Below, one piece after another: positions 16,511-24,988 of a stretch of 64,000 nt of DNA. Source of the DNA: Cyanobacteria bacterium SZAS-4 (lineage in GTDB: Bacteria > Cyanobacteriota > Vampirovibrionia > Obscuribacterales > Obscuribacteraceae); contig JAFEAT010000007.1 in the NCBI GenBank assembly GCA_018266255.1, positions 248,001 to 312,000 on the forward strand, given 5' to 3'. The position numbers were made by a program, and so were the translations under genes. The notes below the pieces were generated by a model, which did no database searches, was not told the origin of the DNA, and saw nothing but the letters and a program-made list of their open reading frames with translations. Positions within the stretch are counted from its first letter, which is position 1. Each line of letters opens with the position of its first letter.

Positions 16511-18076
16511 CTATACAGGCAACACGCCGTGCTTCTTCTTGAATCCGGTCACTTGCTTACTTGCGTATGCGTTGAAGCGGTTGATTAATTCATTGCGCAA
16601 ATTATGCGGTGCAACCATTCCATCAACAACCATCTCTGCAGCGAGCTTGTAGATGTTCACGTCTTCGCGATATTCATTTCGCTTCTGCTCGATGTAAGCG
16701 CTACGATCGGCTTCAGGCAATTCCATGATCTTGTTGTAATAGACAGCATTTACTGCGGCCTCTGGACCCATAACTGCAATCCAAGCGGTCGGCAAGGCTA
16801 GACAGGCATCTGGTTCAAACGCTGGTCCACACATCGCATACAAACCAGCACCGTACGCCTTTCGCACGACAACCGAGATCTTCGGCACATCTGCCGATGA
16901 CATTGCCGAAATCATTTTCGCACCGGCGCGAATGATGCCGTCGCGTTCAACTTTGGTACCAATCATAAATCCAGGCACATCGGCGAGGAACAGGAGTGGA
17001 ATGTTGAAAGCGTCGCAGAGCATCATGAAGCGAGCACCTTTGTCCGCAGAATCCACGAACAGTACGCCGCCTTTTACTCGTGGTTGATTGGCGAGGATGC
17101 CCACAGGGCGTCCGCCTAAGCGCGCGAAGCCTGTGATCAATTCTCCAGCAAACATTTTTTTCATTTCGAAAAACGAACCAGCATCAACAAGTTTGTCGAT
17201 TACTTGATACATATCGAACGGAACATTTTCCTTCTCAGGAATAATTTGCTCGATCGATTTTTCGATGCCACCGGCATCAAGTGGTGGCAATAGTGGTGCA
17301 GGTTGTTCGCAATTGGAAGGCATAAAGCGCAAATAGTCTTTGCACATCTGAATTGCTTCTTCTTCAGATTTAGCAAGCACATCGCCGCAGCCGCTAACTG
17401 AGCAGTGCATCTTAGCGCCGCCCATTTCTTCCAGAGTCACTTTTTCACCGATAACCATCTCGGCCATGCGCGGTGAGCCCAAGTACATAGACGCGTTACC
17501 GTCATTCATGACGACGATATCGCAGAAAGCGGGAATGTATGCGCCGCCTGCTGCAGATGGTCCGAAAAGCAAGCAGATTTGCGGAACGAAACCTGACATC
17601 TGCACCTGGTTGTAGAAGATTTTTCCAGCGCCACGTCGACCCGGAAACATCTCAATTTGGTCTGTGATCCTAGCTCCGGCTGAGTCCACTAGATAGATCA
17701 TCGGAACTCGCAGTTTCTGCGCGGTCTCCTGAATTCTGATGATCTTCTCGACGGTGCGCCATCCCCATGAACCGGCTTTGACAGTGGAGTCATTGCCCAT
17801 GAAGCAAACGGTCTTGCCCTCGATTTGACCAACGCCTGTTACAACACCGTCTGCAGGCAGATCCGCTTCGCCGCAGTTGGCAAAAACGGCATCTTCAATT
17901 TCGAAACCAGGATCGAGAAGCAGACGAAGCCGTTCACGCACAAATAGCTTTTTGTCTTCTTTGAGCTTTTGATGATACTTAGGGGCGCCGCCTTTGCGAA
18001 TCTGCGCAATGCGCTCTTCGAGCTGGGCAGTCTTCTCCGAGAACTTGTTTTCCGCTTCCTTCAATGTTACTTCCAT
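16511..18076 (-). CDS. Acyl-CoA carboxylase carboxyltransferase subunit (propionyl/acetyl-CoA carboxylase beta type)
   Basis: 521 residues from the ATG at 18076 (AGGAATAGGG directly upstream); the opening to 18133 adds non-homologous residues. Both crotonase-like halves are present: N-domain 'LVDSAGARITDQIEMFPGRRGAGKIFYNQVQMSG' and 'GPSAAGGAYIPAFCD' (first oxyanion Gly pair), and C-domain 'FADVPGFMIGTKVERDGIIRAGAKM' and 'VVRKAYGAGLYAMCGPAFEPD' (second). It transfers carboxyl from carboxybiotin to an acyl-CoA such as propionyl-CoA, or acts in the reverse decarboxylase reaction. The biotin carboxylase and carrier partners are not in this window, so substrate and direction are open. Confidence 0.9.
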   Translation of the reverse strand: MEVTLKEAENKFSEKTAQLEERIAQIRKGGAPKYHQKLKEDKKLFVRERLRLLLDPGFEIEDAVFANCGEADLPADGVVTGVGQIEGKTVCFMGNDSTVKAGSWGWRTVEKIIRIQETAQKLRVPMIYLVDSAGARITDQIEMFPGRRGAGKIFYNQVQMSGFVPQICLLFGPSAAGGAYIPAFCDIVVMNDGNASMYLGSPRMAEMVIGEKVTLEEMGGAKMHCSVSGCGDVLAKSEEEAIQMCKDYLRFMPSNCEQPAPLLPPLDAGGIEKSIEQIIPEKENVPFDMYQVIDKLVDAGSFFEMKKMFAGELITGFARLGGRPVGILANQPRVKGGVLFVDSADKGARFMMLCDAFNIPLLFLADVPGFMIGTKVERDGIIRAGAKMISAMSSADVPKISVVVRKAYGAGLYAMCGPAFEPDACLALPTAWIAVMGPEAAVNAVYYNKIMELPEADRSAYIEQKRNEYREDVNIYKLAAEMVVDGMVAPHNLRNELINRFNAYASKQVTGFKKKHGVLPV

Positions 18077-18176
18077 CCCTATTCCTACCTGTGGCAGACA
18101 TAACCTAGACATAGGTGCATATTCTACGGCCATGCAGGTCGGAAGATGGTGGTATGCGGCTCATATTCGACGCGGA

Positions 18177-18182
18177 TATAAT
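18177..18182 (+). promoter_or_regulatory. Candidate -10 for the flavoprotein operon
   Basis: TATAAT lies 59 nt before the ATG at 18242, on the strand of the three-gene operon. No good -35 at 16-18 nt; low support. Confidence 0.3.
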
Positions 18183-18241
18183 GAAAAGAAGATGAAGAGC
18201 GGCGCTGATCACATCGTCCAAAGCCCATCAAATAGGAACAA

Positions 18242-19792
18242 ATGTCGAGCGAAAGTTTTTCCAGAAGGCAGTTTTTGCGGGATTTATCTCGCCAATTGAC
18301 AACGGCAAGCGGCTTAAACTTTGCCTACGCACTGGCCAACCACTTCGACTTCGCCCTGGCTAAAGAAGAGTTCCTCTCAAGCAAGACCGGCTACAAGATA
18401 GCTCCCTGGACAGGCGACGACTTCACCACCGGGCATAAGCTACGAAATCATGAGCTGCCGGAATTTCCTAAGAACGTCGAACGTGACGTAGAGTTTGTCA
18501 TCATAGGTGGTGGCATGGCAGGATTGGCCAGCGCTTATTATCTACAGAATCACAATTTCCTATTGCTCGAACAATATGATGCGCTCGGCGGACAATCGCG
18601 CGGAAGTAGCTACAAAGGCATCGGCTATTCGTACGGAGCAGCATACATCAATTCCAGCGACGGGCTGATGGGTGCTCTATTGGCAGACCTCAAACTTACG
18701 CCCACAAAGTTGCCACCAACAAAAAACTCGTGGCGTTGGGAAAATTCTTGGTCGCCTGGTCTTGAAGGAAAAAACAAAGTTTATACTGAACTGAAGATGT
18801 TGCTATCTAACTGCGAACCAATCTGGAAGCAGATGAACAGCGGATTTGCGCTGCCACTCGAAAACCAACATTTGTTGAAACTCGACTCAATTCCCTTTCA
18901 AGAATATATGAAAGGCTTCACAGGAGCGTTCACTGCTTTAATTGACGCATATTTGAAAGCGTCTCTTTGCGGTGGTGTGGACGTCGTCTCTGCGCTTGGG
19001 GCGATCTCGACTCTAGAAGATCTGGTTCAACCAACCTATGTTTTTCAGGGCGGAAATCAAGCTCTGGCCAAGGCAATGGCTAACAAAATCCAGGGCGAAC
19101 GTTGCGCACAAGGATTCGTCTGGTCAGTCGAAAGCGGCACTAACGGCAAGACTTTCGTCACATATTCGGGAGAGGATCAGAAACTGCACAAAGTTTCCTG
19201 CCGACACGTAATCGTGACAGCTCCACCAATGGTGGCAGCAAGAATTATGCGCAACATTCCTGATCCTGAAAAAGCGAATCTTCTATCGTTTAAATACGGT
19301 TCGTATTTGGTGGCAAACGTTTTGATGAAACAGAAAAAGTTTGCCGGAGCTTACGATAATTTCGTCACACCACCGTACTCCTTTGCTGACATCGTTGTTG
19401 CGGAAACTCCGTACATTGCTCAGAAGAAATACAGTCCTTCCATGGGATCTGTGCTGACTTTGTATCAGCCGTATGCGCCATCATCAGAGGGCAGATCGGT
19501 ACTGATGCAAGGAGATCGAACCGCTTTGGCAAATTCTCTCGTCGGACAGTTGGTGAAATTGATAGGTCCAATTGAAAAAGACATTGAAACAGTCGTACTA
19601 ACGCGATGGGGGCACGCCATGGCTGTGACGAAGCCTGGATTTTTTGCTCGCATCTCGAAGCTCAATCGCACTGCTAATAGTGGCTACACACTTGCGCATT
19701 GCAGCACCCAGGGTATACCATGCGCTGAGAGCGCAATTGCAGCAGCACGACTGGCAGCGAATCGCGCTCTCGGCAAAACTGAAAGGAGTTGA
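18242..19792 (+). CDS. Tat-exported FAD-dependent amine-oxidase-like oxidoreductase
   Basis: 516 residues. The N-terminus has the twin-arginine motif SRRQFLRDL, though the following stretch is only mildly hydrophobic. FAD-binding: 'EFVIIGGGMAGLASAYYLQNHNFLLLEQYDALGGQSRG' (GxGxxG, then Glu for the ribose, then the GG motif). A C-terminal 'GYTLAHCSTQGIPCAESAIAAARLAANRAL' closes the FAD site as in amine oxidases and phytoene desaturases. Substrate unknown. The ATG follows AGGA at 5 nt. The stop is 2 nt from the next gene's ATG, making a probable operon with the small membrane protein and the PDZ-CAP protein, which suggests a joint periplasmic role. Confidence 0.8.
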   Translation: MSSESFSRRQFLRDLSRQLTTASGLNFAYALANHFDFALAKEEFLSSKTGYKIAPWTGDDFTTGHKLRNHELPEFPKNVERDVEFVIIGGGMAGLASAYYLQNHNFLLLEQYDALGGQSRGSSYKGIGYSYGAAYINSSDGLMGALLADLKLTPTKLPPTKNSWRWENSWSPGLEGKNKVYTELKMLLSNCEPIWKQMNSGFALPLENQHLLKLDSIPFQEYMKGFTGAFTALIDAYLKASLCGGVDVVSALGAISTLEDLVQPTYVFQGGNQALAKAMANKIQGERCAQGFVWSVESGTNGKTFVTYSGEDQKLHKVSCRHVIVTAPPMVAARIMRNIPDPEKANLLSFKYGSYLVANVLMKQKKFAGAYDNFVTPPYSFADIVVAETPYIAQKKYSPSMGSVLTLYQPYAPSSEGRSVLMQGDRTALANSLVGQLVKLIGPIEKDIETVVLTRWGHAMAVTKPGFFARISKLNRTANSGYTLAHCSTQGIPCAESAIAAARLAANRALGKTERS

Positions 19793-19794
19793 CT

Positions 19795-20013
19795 ATGTCA
19801 CCCATATTGTTCCAAGCAGTGGGACGTCCAAGTACCGCCCGCCGGGTCATCAGGGGTTTAACATTGAGCTTCGGAATTCTCGCGGCCTCGGTTGCGTATG
19901 CAGCAGTAGTTACGCCGATTTTGCTCAAGATCATTGGCAACAGAAAGAATGCGCTTGATGAGCCGATTGACGTAGCGTGGATTGAAGAAGATGGCGAAAG
20001 CAGTGACAAATAG
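19795..20013 (+). CDS. Small single-pass membrane protein
   Basis: 72 residues from the ATG at 19795, with AGGAG 6 nt upstream; an overlapping TTG at 19789 is rejected. One hydrophobic helix at about 22-45 ('LSFGILAASVAYAAVVTPILLKIIG') is followed by a short acidic tail 'DEPIDVAWIEEDGESSDK'. Positive residues before the helix put the N-terminus inside. No family known. Its position between the Tat flavoprotein and the PDZ-CAP gene suggests it anchors or connects with the flavoprotein, an inference. Confidence 0.65.
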   Translation: MSPILFQAVGRPSTARRVIRGLTLSFGILAASVAYAAVVTPILLKIIGNRKNALDEPIDVAWIEEDGESSDK

Positions 20014-20998
20014 AAACCCATTTCAGTTAATCTCCTTGATGGTGCTGGCGACTTTCTTCTCGATTGAATCTGCCAAAAGTCATCCTGACGAATCTGCAGC
20101 TAATCCAAATCGCTTGCTCGTTGCAGTGAAAAAGAAAGCACCTGCCGTCCGAGGTCCAGCTAAACAGATTTATGAATTGTCGCAGCGGGAAGAATTTTCC
20201 AGTTGCTTAAATGCCTCGGGAGTCGCAGCTTATGTAGCTTCGGCGTCTGGCACGAATCGTGGACTTTTGCTGCGCAGTGTCAGTAGCGGGTTCGCCTCAA
20301 GCATCGGTCTACAGGCTGGCGACGTCTTGCTTTCCGTCAACAGTCGAGTGGTGCAAACTGGTGCCGATGCAGACCGAATTTTGGCATCTTGCGAATCTGG
20401 ACCCGCGCGCATAGTCTTCGTTCATCCCTCAGACAACGGATTGCAGCTCTACAACGGGCAATTCAACTTGCCGAAATTTTCCGGAGCTCATGCCGCACCG
20501 AGCAACATCACGTTTAGCTCTTCGGGACCCAATATCGTTGGAGGCTCGGCCAGTGCGAAAAGCAAACCGAGTGAATCAATGGCTGCGTACGAATCTTACA
20601 TGATCGAATTGATCAATCACGACCGTACTGCAAACGGCAGTCACCCAATTCAAGCCAATGCAGCACTATCGGCACTAGCCCGCGCGCATGCAAAAGATAT
20701 GGCGACGCGCGATTTCTTCAACCACGTCAATCCAGATGGAGTCGACCCACAAGCCCGTGCTGCAAATGCCGGAATTAGAGGCGGCACATTCGAGAACATC
20801 GCTTATCAAGGCGGTTTCGAAAGCGGGTATCAACAATTGCAAGCGGCCGAATCAATCATGATGAACGAACCCAAAAATCAACAGAATCACCGCAGCAATA
20901 TTCTCGATCCGGACCACGCGTCTGTCGGAGTCGGCGTTATGAGAGCGAGCAATGGAAAGCTGTACGTGGTGCAGGAATTTAGCCACACCAGTCCGTAG
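19991..20998 (+). CDS. Exported protein with PDZ and CAP (SCP/PR-1) domains
   Basis: 335 residues from the ATG at 19991, which lies inside the end of the previous gene (23-nt overlap); a TTG at 19982 is the alternative. Signal peptide (MAKAVTNRNPFQLISLMVLATFFSIES). PDZ-like domain at about 65-130: 'GLLLRSVSSGFASSIGLQAGDVLLSVNSRVVQ'. CAP domain at about 200-335: 'IELINHDRTANGSHPIQANAALSALARAHAKDMATRDFFNHVNPDG', then 'FENIAYQGG' and 'HRSNILDPDHASVGVGVMR'; the His and Glu residues of the CAP cleft are present. Bacterial CAP proteins are secreted and poorly understood; some bind lipids or act on the wall. Confidence 0.85.
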   Translation: MAKAVTNRNPFQLISLMVLATFFSIESAKSHPDESAANPNRLLVAVKKKAPAVRGPAKQIYELSQREEFSSCLNASGVAAYVASASGTNRGLLLRSVSSGFASSIGLQAGDVLLSVNSRVVQTGADADRILASCESGPARIVFVHPSDNGLQLYNGQFNLPKFSGAHAAPSNITFSSSGPNIVGGSASAKSKPSESMAAYESYMIELINHDRTANGSHPIQANAALSALARAHAKDMATRDFFNHVNPDGVDPQARAANAGIRGGTFENIAYQGGFESGYQQLQAAESIMMNEPKNQQNHRSNILDPDHASVGVGVMRASNGKLYVVQEFSHTSP

Positions 20999-21040
20999 TC
21001 GCGCAAAGATTTAGCCAACACCGGTCGGGTGATTGAGAAT

Positions 21041-21586
21041 TTACTGTTGAATTCCTCTTAGCAGCTCACTTGTATGGCTTGCTCGCAGGGCTTGCATAGC
21101 AGGTTTGAGCTGACTCGTCTCCTTGAGACTTGGCTGAGGAGCTGGTTTCAATCGTCTGAAAGCAAGCATCATGTTTTGCAATCTAACGTTGAGAGCTGGA
21201 GTGGTGCTACGGAGAATGGTGGTTTCTGCTTCGCTGACATACGACCGAGCAGATTCAAGTTTGTGTGAACTAGGACAGAATAGAAATCTTGTTCGTCCAA
21301 GAAATATTTCGTCGTCTGGCTGAAGGGCAACGATTCCTTCAACAGCTTTTCCGTTTAGTAAAGTGCCGTTCGAACTGCGCAAATCCCGCAGATAGTAAAC
21401 ACCTTCGACAAAAGTGATCGCGGCATGACGGCGGGACAGGCTTAAATCTGCCACGAGGGAAATGTCGTTCTCCTTCGATCTTCCTATAAAGTTATCGGCG
21501 GCGTTCAAATCGAATGTGCGTTTGTCTTCAACGCTAACAAGGATTGCTCCCGATAGTGCATCGGAAAAGGGGTGGTTCAGTAACAT
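21041..21586 (-). CDS. FHA domain protein
   Basis: 181 residues. The forkhead-associated domain fills about 20-110: 'FIGRSKENDISLVADLSLSRRHAAITF' (phosphothreonine-binding Arg, Ser, Arg-His), 'YYLRDLRSSNGTLLNGKAVEG' (SSNGT loop) and 'LQPDDEIFLGRTRFLF'. The remaining 70 residues are polar and basic, without a recognised domain. FHA domains bind phosphothreonine, so a partner Ser/Thr kinase is expected; the large protein at 48.3 kb has a kinase-like domain, but no direct link is shown. GGAG lies about 11 nt before the ATG. It is convergent with the PDZ-CAP gene. Confidence 0.85.
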   Translation of the reverse strand: MLLNHPFSDALSGAILVSVEDKRTFDLNAADNFIGRSKENDISLVADLSLSRRHAAITFVEGVYYLRDLRSSNGTLLNGKAVEGIVALQPDDEIFLGRTRFLFCPSSHKLESARSYVSEAETTILRSTTPALNVRLQNMMLAFRRLKPAPQPSLKETSQLKPAMQALRASHTSELLRGIQQ

Positions 21587-21919
21587 AGTAAAAAAATCTC
21601 CGCAAGGGGGGCGGGACTCGATGCTTTGACGATACGGAAAAAAAGTGACGAAGTTGTGTCGGCAATGTAAAAACGAGCCCTAATTTGCCTTTTGGACAGA
21701 TTTAATGTTGTGGAACTTTTGACTGCGAATCGCTGACTTAGAACGTGCAAATGCTGCTCTATGCCTTGAACGCCTTTGTGAGCAAAGATTTCGTCATCGC
21801 ACGGGGTCGCGGCTGAGCGTTCTCGGCGCTGTAGCCAGATGACCACAGAGCATCATATGCAGTTCGAGGTGACACGACTTGTGTCATCTGAGAGGGCGAG
21901 ACGAACAAGGAGAGCAATC

Positions 21920-22117
21920 ATGAATTGGGATGAAGTAAAAGGTGACTGGAAACAGCTGTCGGGCAAGGTCAAGTCAAAATGGGGCAAACTAACCGACGAC
22001 GACATGACACAGATCGGCGGTAAGAAAGATGAGCTTCTGGGTAAACTGCAATCTCACTACGGACATTCAAAAGAAGAAGCTGAAAAGCAACTCGATGAGT
22101 TCATGAAGTCATTCTAG
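21920..22117 (+). CDS. CsbD family stress protein
   Basis: 65 residues from the ATG at 21920, preceded by AAGGAG at 7 nt; the opening from 21839 adds non-homologous sequence. 'MNWDEVKGDWKQLSGKVKSKWGKLTDDDMTQIGGKKDELLGKLQSHYG' is the CsbD pattern of a small hydrophilic helical protein. In Bacillus CsbD is a general-stress gene of unknown biochemical function. Monocistronic, with a terminator at 22147. Confidence 0.9.
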   Translation: MNWDEVKGDWKQLSGKVKSKWGKLTDDDMTQIGGKKDELLGKLQSHYGHSKEEAEKQLDEFMKSF

Positions 22118-22146
22118 TCGTCGAGCATAATCTACATTTATGACAG

Positions 22147-22178
22147 TCGGGCTGCTTCTTGATGAGGCAGCCCGATTT
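22147..22178 (+). terminator. Terminator after csbD-like gene
   Basis: TCGGGCTGC (22147-22155) pairs with GCAGCCCGA (22167-22175) over 11 nt, followed by a short TTT. It lies 30 nt past the stop. The stem is strong but the U-tract short. Confidence 0.7.
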
Positions 22179-22249
22179 GGCTTGAGGGATGCTGCTAAAC
22201 TGAATGCTGTCGATAGTTCAGAACGAACCTCAAAGGTGTTGAGCGTAAC

Positions 22250-23062
22250 TTGAGTAAGTGTAAGGCTCATCAAAAAACCGCTACCAAAACTGTCATTCTA
22301 CGTACACTGTTGGTTGGAGTTGCTGTACTGACGGTGGCAGTTGCTCCTGCTCAGGGCACAAACTCAGATGCGCTGGCAAAGGCTCGGCGTTGCAAGCAGA
22401 TGTTTGAAGATGAAGAGGCAATTAAGGCATACACTGAATATTTAACTGCGCATCCAGACGATGAAAAGGTTAGAGCTGAACGCGCGGAAGAATTGCGCAA
22501 CGAGGCACGCTTAGACGAATGCATGAGCGACTACAAAGTGCTGATGAAGTCGAAAAATTCTAACATCGCAAGCAGCGCAGCAACGGATCTTGGAAAGCTG
22601 TATCAAAAAAAGAAAAATTATTCAGAAGCTATCAAGACTTTCAAAATCGCGCGCAGCCTGGGTGTCTCAACGTTGTTAACCGAAATTTCTGACTGCGCAA
22701 GACTAAGCGGCGACAACGAAACCGCCCTACAAATTTCAAACGAAGTGATCAAAGCTGGTCAAGTTTTTGATGGACGAATACGCCGAGCTAATACCTATTT
22801 AGCTATGAACAAACCGAAGTTGGCGCTTGAAGATTCGACCTTTTTAGTCAACATGCAATTGAAAGCAATTGCAGCCACTGATAAGGAGAGTCGACAGATC
22901 TACTCTGAAAAGAAAAAACTTGTTATAGCGTTGGAAGCGCGGCAGAAGTGCTATGAAGCACTTAAGGAGCCTAAGCTGGCCGCGCAGGACAGAGCGGCAA
23001 TAACCAGTGTGCAACGAGAGGCCTACAATGAAATGCCATTTTTGATCAAAGAGAAGCATTGA
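22250..23062 (+). CDS. Exported TPR repeat protein
   Basis: 270 residues from a TTG at 22250, the only start that keeps the signal peptide (basic 'KTATKTVILRTLLVGVAVLTVAVAPAQG'). An AAGGTG about 13 nt upstream is a weak ribosome site. The mature part is made of TPR-like pairs: 'DEEAIKAYTEYLTAHPDD', 'ARLDECMSDYKVLMKSK', 'KKKNYSEAIKTFKIARSLG', 'DNETALQISNEVIKAG' and 'NKPKLALEDSTFLVN'. Likely a periplasmic scaffold. Three further exported TPR-like proteins in the window (8.3 and 46.9 kb plus this one) show that this architecture is common here. Confidence 0.7.
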   Translation: MSKCKAHQKTATKTVILRTLLVGVAVLTVAVAPAQGTNSDALAKARRCKQMFEDEEAIKAYTEYLTAHPDDEKVRAERAEELRNEARLDECMSDYKVLMKSKNSNIASSAATDLGKLYQKKKNYSEAIKTFKIARSLGVSTLLTEISDCARLSGDNETALQISNEVIKAGQVFDGRIRRANTYLAMNKPKLALEDSTFLVNMQLKAIAATDKESRQIYSEKKKLVIALEARQKCYEALKEPKLAAQDRAAITSVQREAYNEMPFLIKEKH

Positions 23063-23077
23063 GCTGACTCACGGCAT

Positions 23078-24427
23078 CTAAGCAGCTGGCTTAGTGACCA
23101 ACTCTACATCTTCCTCGGCTTCCAACAACCCACGTTCAACATATATCGGTTTGGTTTCGCGTCTCAGTCGCGGCATCTGTTTTGCGAAGATGGTTGCCAC
23201 CATCAAGCAGTATGTAGCGCATGAGAAGAGCATCGTTTGAAAACCAAAGTGATTTGCGATCGCACCTGCGGCAAGGCTACCCAGTGGAACTGTGCCCATA
23301 AACGCCATCGTGAAAAGACTCATGACGCGTCCACGTTTATCGTCTTCCACCACCGCCTGCAGTATCGTATTGCAACAACCCATTTGCAACATCATGGTGG
23401 CACCGAGCACCGCTAAAATTGGTAACGCGAACAGCAAACTGTGAGCGAATCCAAATGCAAATAGGGCAAGTGCATAGACAAACGAGCTGGTCAGGGCCAG
23501 TTTGCCCAAACCCAATACACTCTTACGAGTGGCTAGGATAGCGGTTCCGACGATAGAACCCACTGCTGAAGCGGAACTCAAATAACCGAGCGTGTTCGCA
23601 TCACCGCCGATGGATTTGACGAAAACAGGTAAAAGCATCGCATAGGCCATGCCACCAAAACCGAACAGAGCCAGCAACAAGATCGGGGCGCGAATTGGAG
23701 CAGTTCGAGCTGTATATTGCAGTCCTTCCTTCAACTCGTTGATAACGCCAGTGGCCACTTCTTTGGCTTTCGGTTCAAAATCTCCGTGAATGAATAATAA
23801 CGCAGTAATTACGGCTACATAGCTGACCGCGTTGATGAGGAAGCAAATTCCTTCTCCCACTGCCGCCACGACGAAGCCAGCGACAGCAGGTCCCAGTAAC
23901 CGGGACACGTTCATCAAGCTAGAGTTCATGGCAATTGCAGCAGGCATGTCCTTCTTGCGTTTGACCATATCCATGACGAAGGCCGAGCGAACTGGCATAT
24001 CGAACGCATTGATTAGTCCCATCAATACTCCTAGCGCAATCAGATGCCAGATCTGAAGCTGATGAGACAGCGTCAGATAAGCAAGTGTCCCAGCCTGAAG
24101 CATAGCGCAGGCTTGAGTAAGAACGATGATGCGATGTCGGTTGAACCTGTCGGAGAGAACGCCAGCAAAAGGCATTACGAACAAGGAAGGCAACTGACTG
24201 GATACGCCGACCACCGCAAGCATCAGCGCGGAGTTCGTCAGCTTATACGTGAGCCAACTGAGCGCAATTTGCTGCATCCAGGTGCCGACTTGCGAGACCA
24301 ACTGCCCACCGAAATACAGCGAGTACTCCCGATTTTTAAAAACTCTAAATGGATTCGCACTTGAATCCTCACCGGCATCACCCAGTTTGTTGACTGCCGC
24401 GTTTGACGTTGAAGAAACTTTGGACAT
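23078..24427 (-). CDS. MFS exporter (EntS-like, 12 membrane helices)
   Basis: 449 residues. 'FGGQLVSQVGTWMQQIALSWLTYKLTNSALML' and 'FAGVLSDRFNRHRIIVLTQ' are the N-terminal half signature of the MFS_3/enterobactin-exporter type, with the loop 2-3 motif GxLSDRFxRxR. About 12 hydrophobic helices in two halves, with a central loop near residues 200-225. Probably a proton-driven exporter of a small molecule; substrate not inferable. AGGAG lies 8 nt before the ATG. It is convergent with the TPR gene (15 nt between stops). Confidence 0.85.
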   Translation of the reverse strand: MSKVSSTSNAAVNKLGDAGEDSSANPFRVFKNREYSLYFGGQLVSQVGTWMQQIALSWLTYKLTNSALMLAVVGVSSQLPSLFVMPFAGVLSDRFNRHRIIVLTQACAMLQAGTLAYLTLSHQLQIWHLIALGVLMGLINAFDMPVRSAFVMDMVKRKKDMPAAIAMNSSLMNVSRLLGPAVAGFVVAAVGEGICFLINAVSYVAVITALLFIHGDFEPKAKEVATGVINELKEGLQYTARTAPIRAPILLLALFGFGGMAYAMLLPVFVKSIGGDANTLGYLSSASAVGSIVGTAILATRKSVLGLGKLALTSSFVYALALFAFGFAHSLLFALPILAVLGATMMLQMGCCNTILQAVVEDDKRGRVMSLFTMAFMGTVPLGSLAAGAIANHFGFQTMLFSCATYCLMVATIFAKQMPRLRRETKPIYVERGLLEAEEDVELVTKPAA

Positions 24428-24988
24428 AGTAATTGACTCCTTCCAATAAATCTAACGACGGCTGGTTAAGCTCGATTGTTCGATTTGGAAAGTAATTATT
24501 TACAGACCGTTTCAACACAAGTCGTGAATCTTGGCTGCATAGACCATCCTCGGATAAATGCGTAACCCTGTTGAAGCTCATGCCTCAACAGGTCTCCAAA
24601 CAAGCCGAGAGCGGATAGACCAGGCGAATGGTGGCTATCGACTCAATTTGAAGTGTACGCAAGCTTTTTGCCGCCTGACCTAACTCCCCAGACAGACCAG
24701 CCGGCAAATTGTCATCTAACACTTATAAATACGTATGAAACGTCCAAAAAGTTCAAATGCTCAAGATATAGCGCAGTACTACGTTTCACAATTTGGAGGA
24801 CTTTTGTAGCGGAAAAACCGCCAGCCGGTCAGAGTCAAATCGGCTCTTTGCTCATAATTTGCCACATTAAAGTGCACAATATAATCATGCAGTCGGCGGG
24901 GCACCATGCAAGCAGCTCGATGCTCCAGATTAGCAATGGACGCTCGCCCTTCGCTCCTCTCTGAGTCAAAGACGGATAAGACGGACAA
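24428..24988. other. Divergent intergenic region between MFS and HlyD genes
   Basis: 561 bp with no supportable gene; short open frames here lack ribosome sites and family likeness. It contains an 8-bp hairpin (CCTGTTGA at 24567-24574 with TCAACAGG at 24585-24592) and the promoter at 24859. The length suggests regulation in both directions, but no regulator gene is adjacent. Confidence 0.45.
24859..24885 (+). promoter_or_regulatory. Candidate promoter of the HlyD-ABC export operon
   Basis: TTGCCA (24859-24864, five of six to the -35 consensus) is 15 nt from a perfect TATAAT (24880-24885). The HlyD ATG is about 100 nt downstream. Spacing is short but the hexamers are good. Confidence 0.5.

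Noticed and set aside
21577..21846. Open frame of 89 codons on the minus strand, between the FHA gene and csbD
   Set aside because: GTG start without a ribosome site, no family likeness, and it overlaps the start of the FHA gene; treated as non-coding.
24653..24964. Open frame of 103 codons between MFS and HlyD genes
   Set aside because: Contains the likely promoter of the HlyD operon, lacks a ribosome site, and its translation has no coherent pattern.
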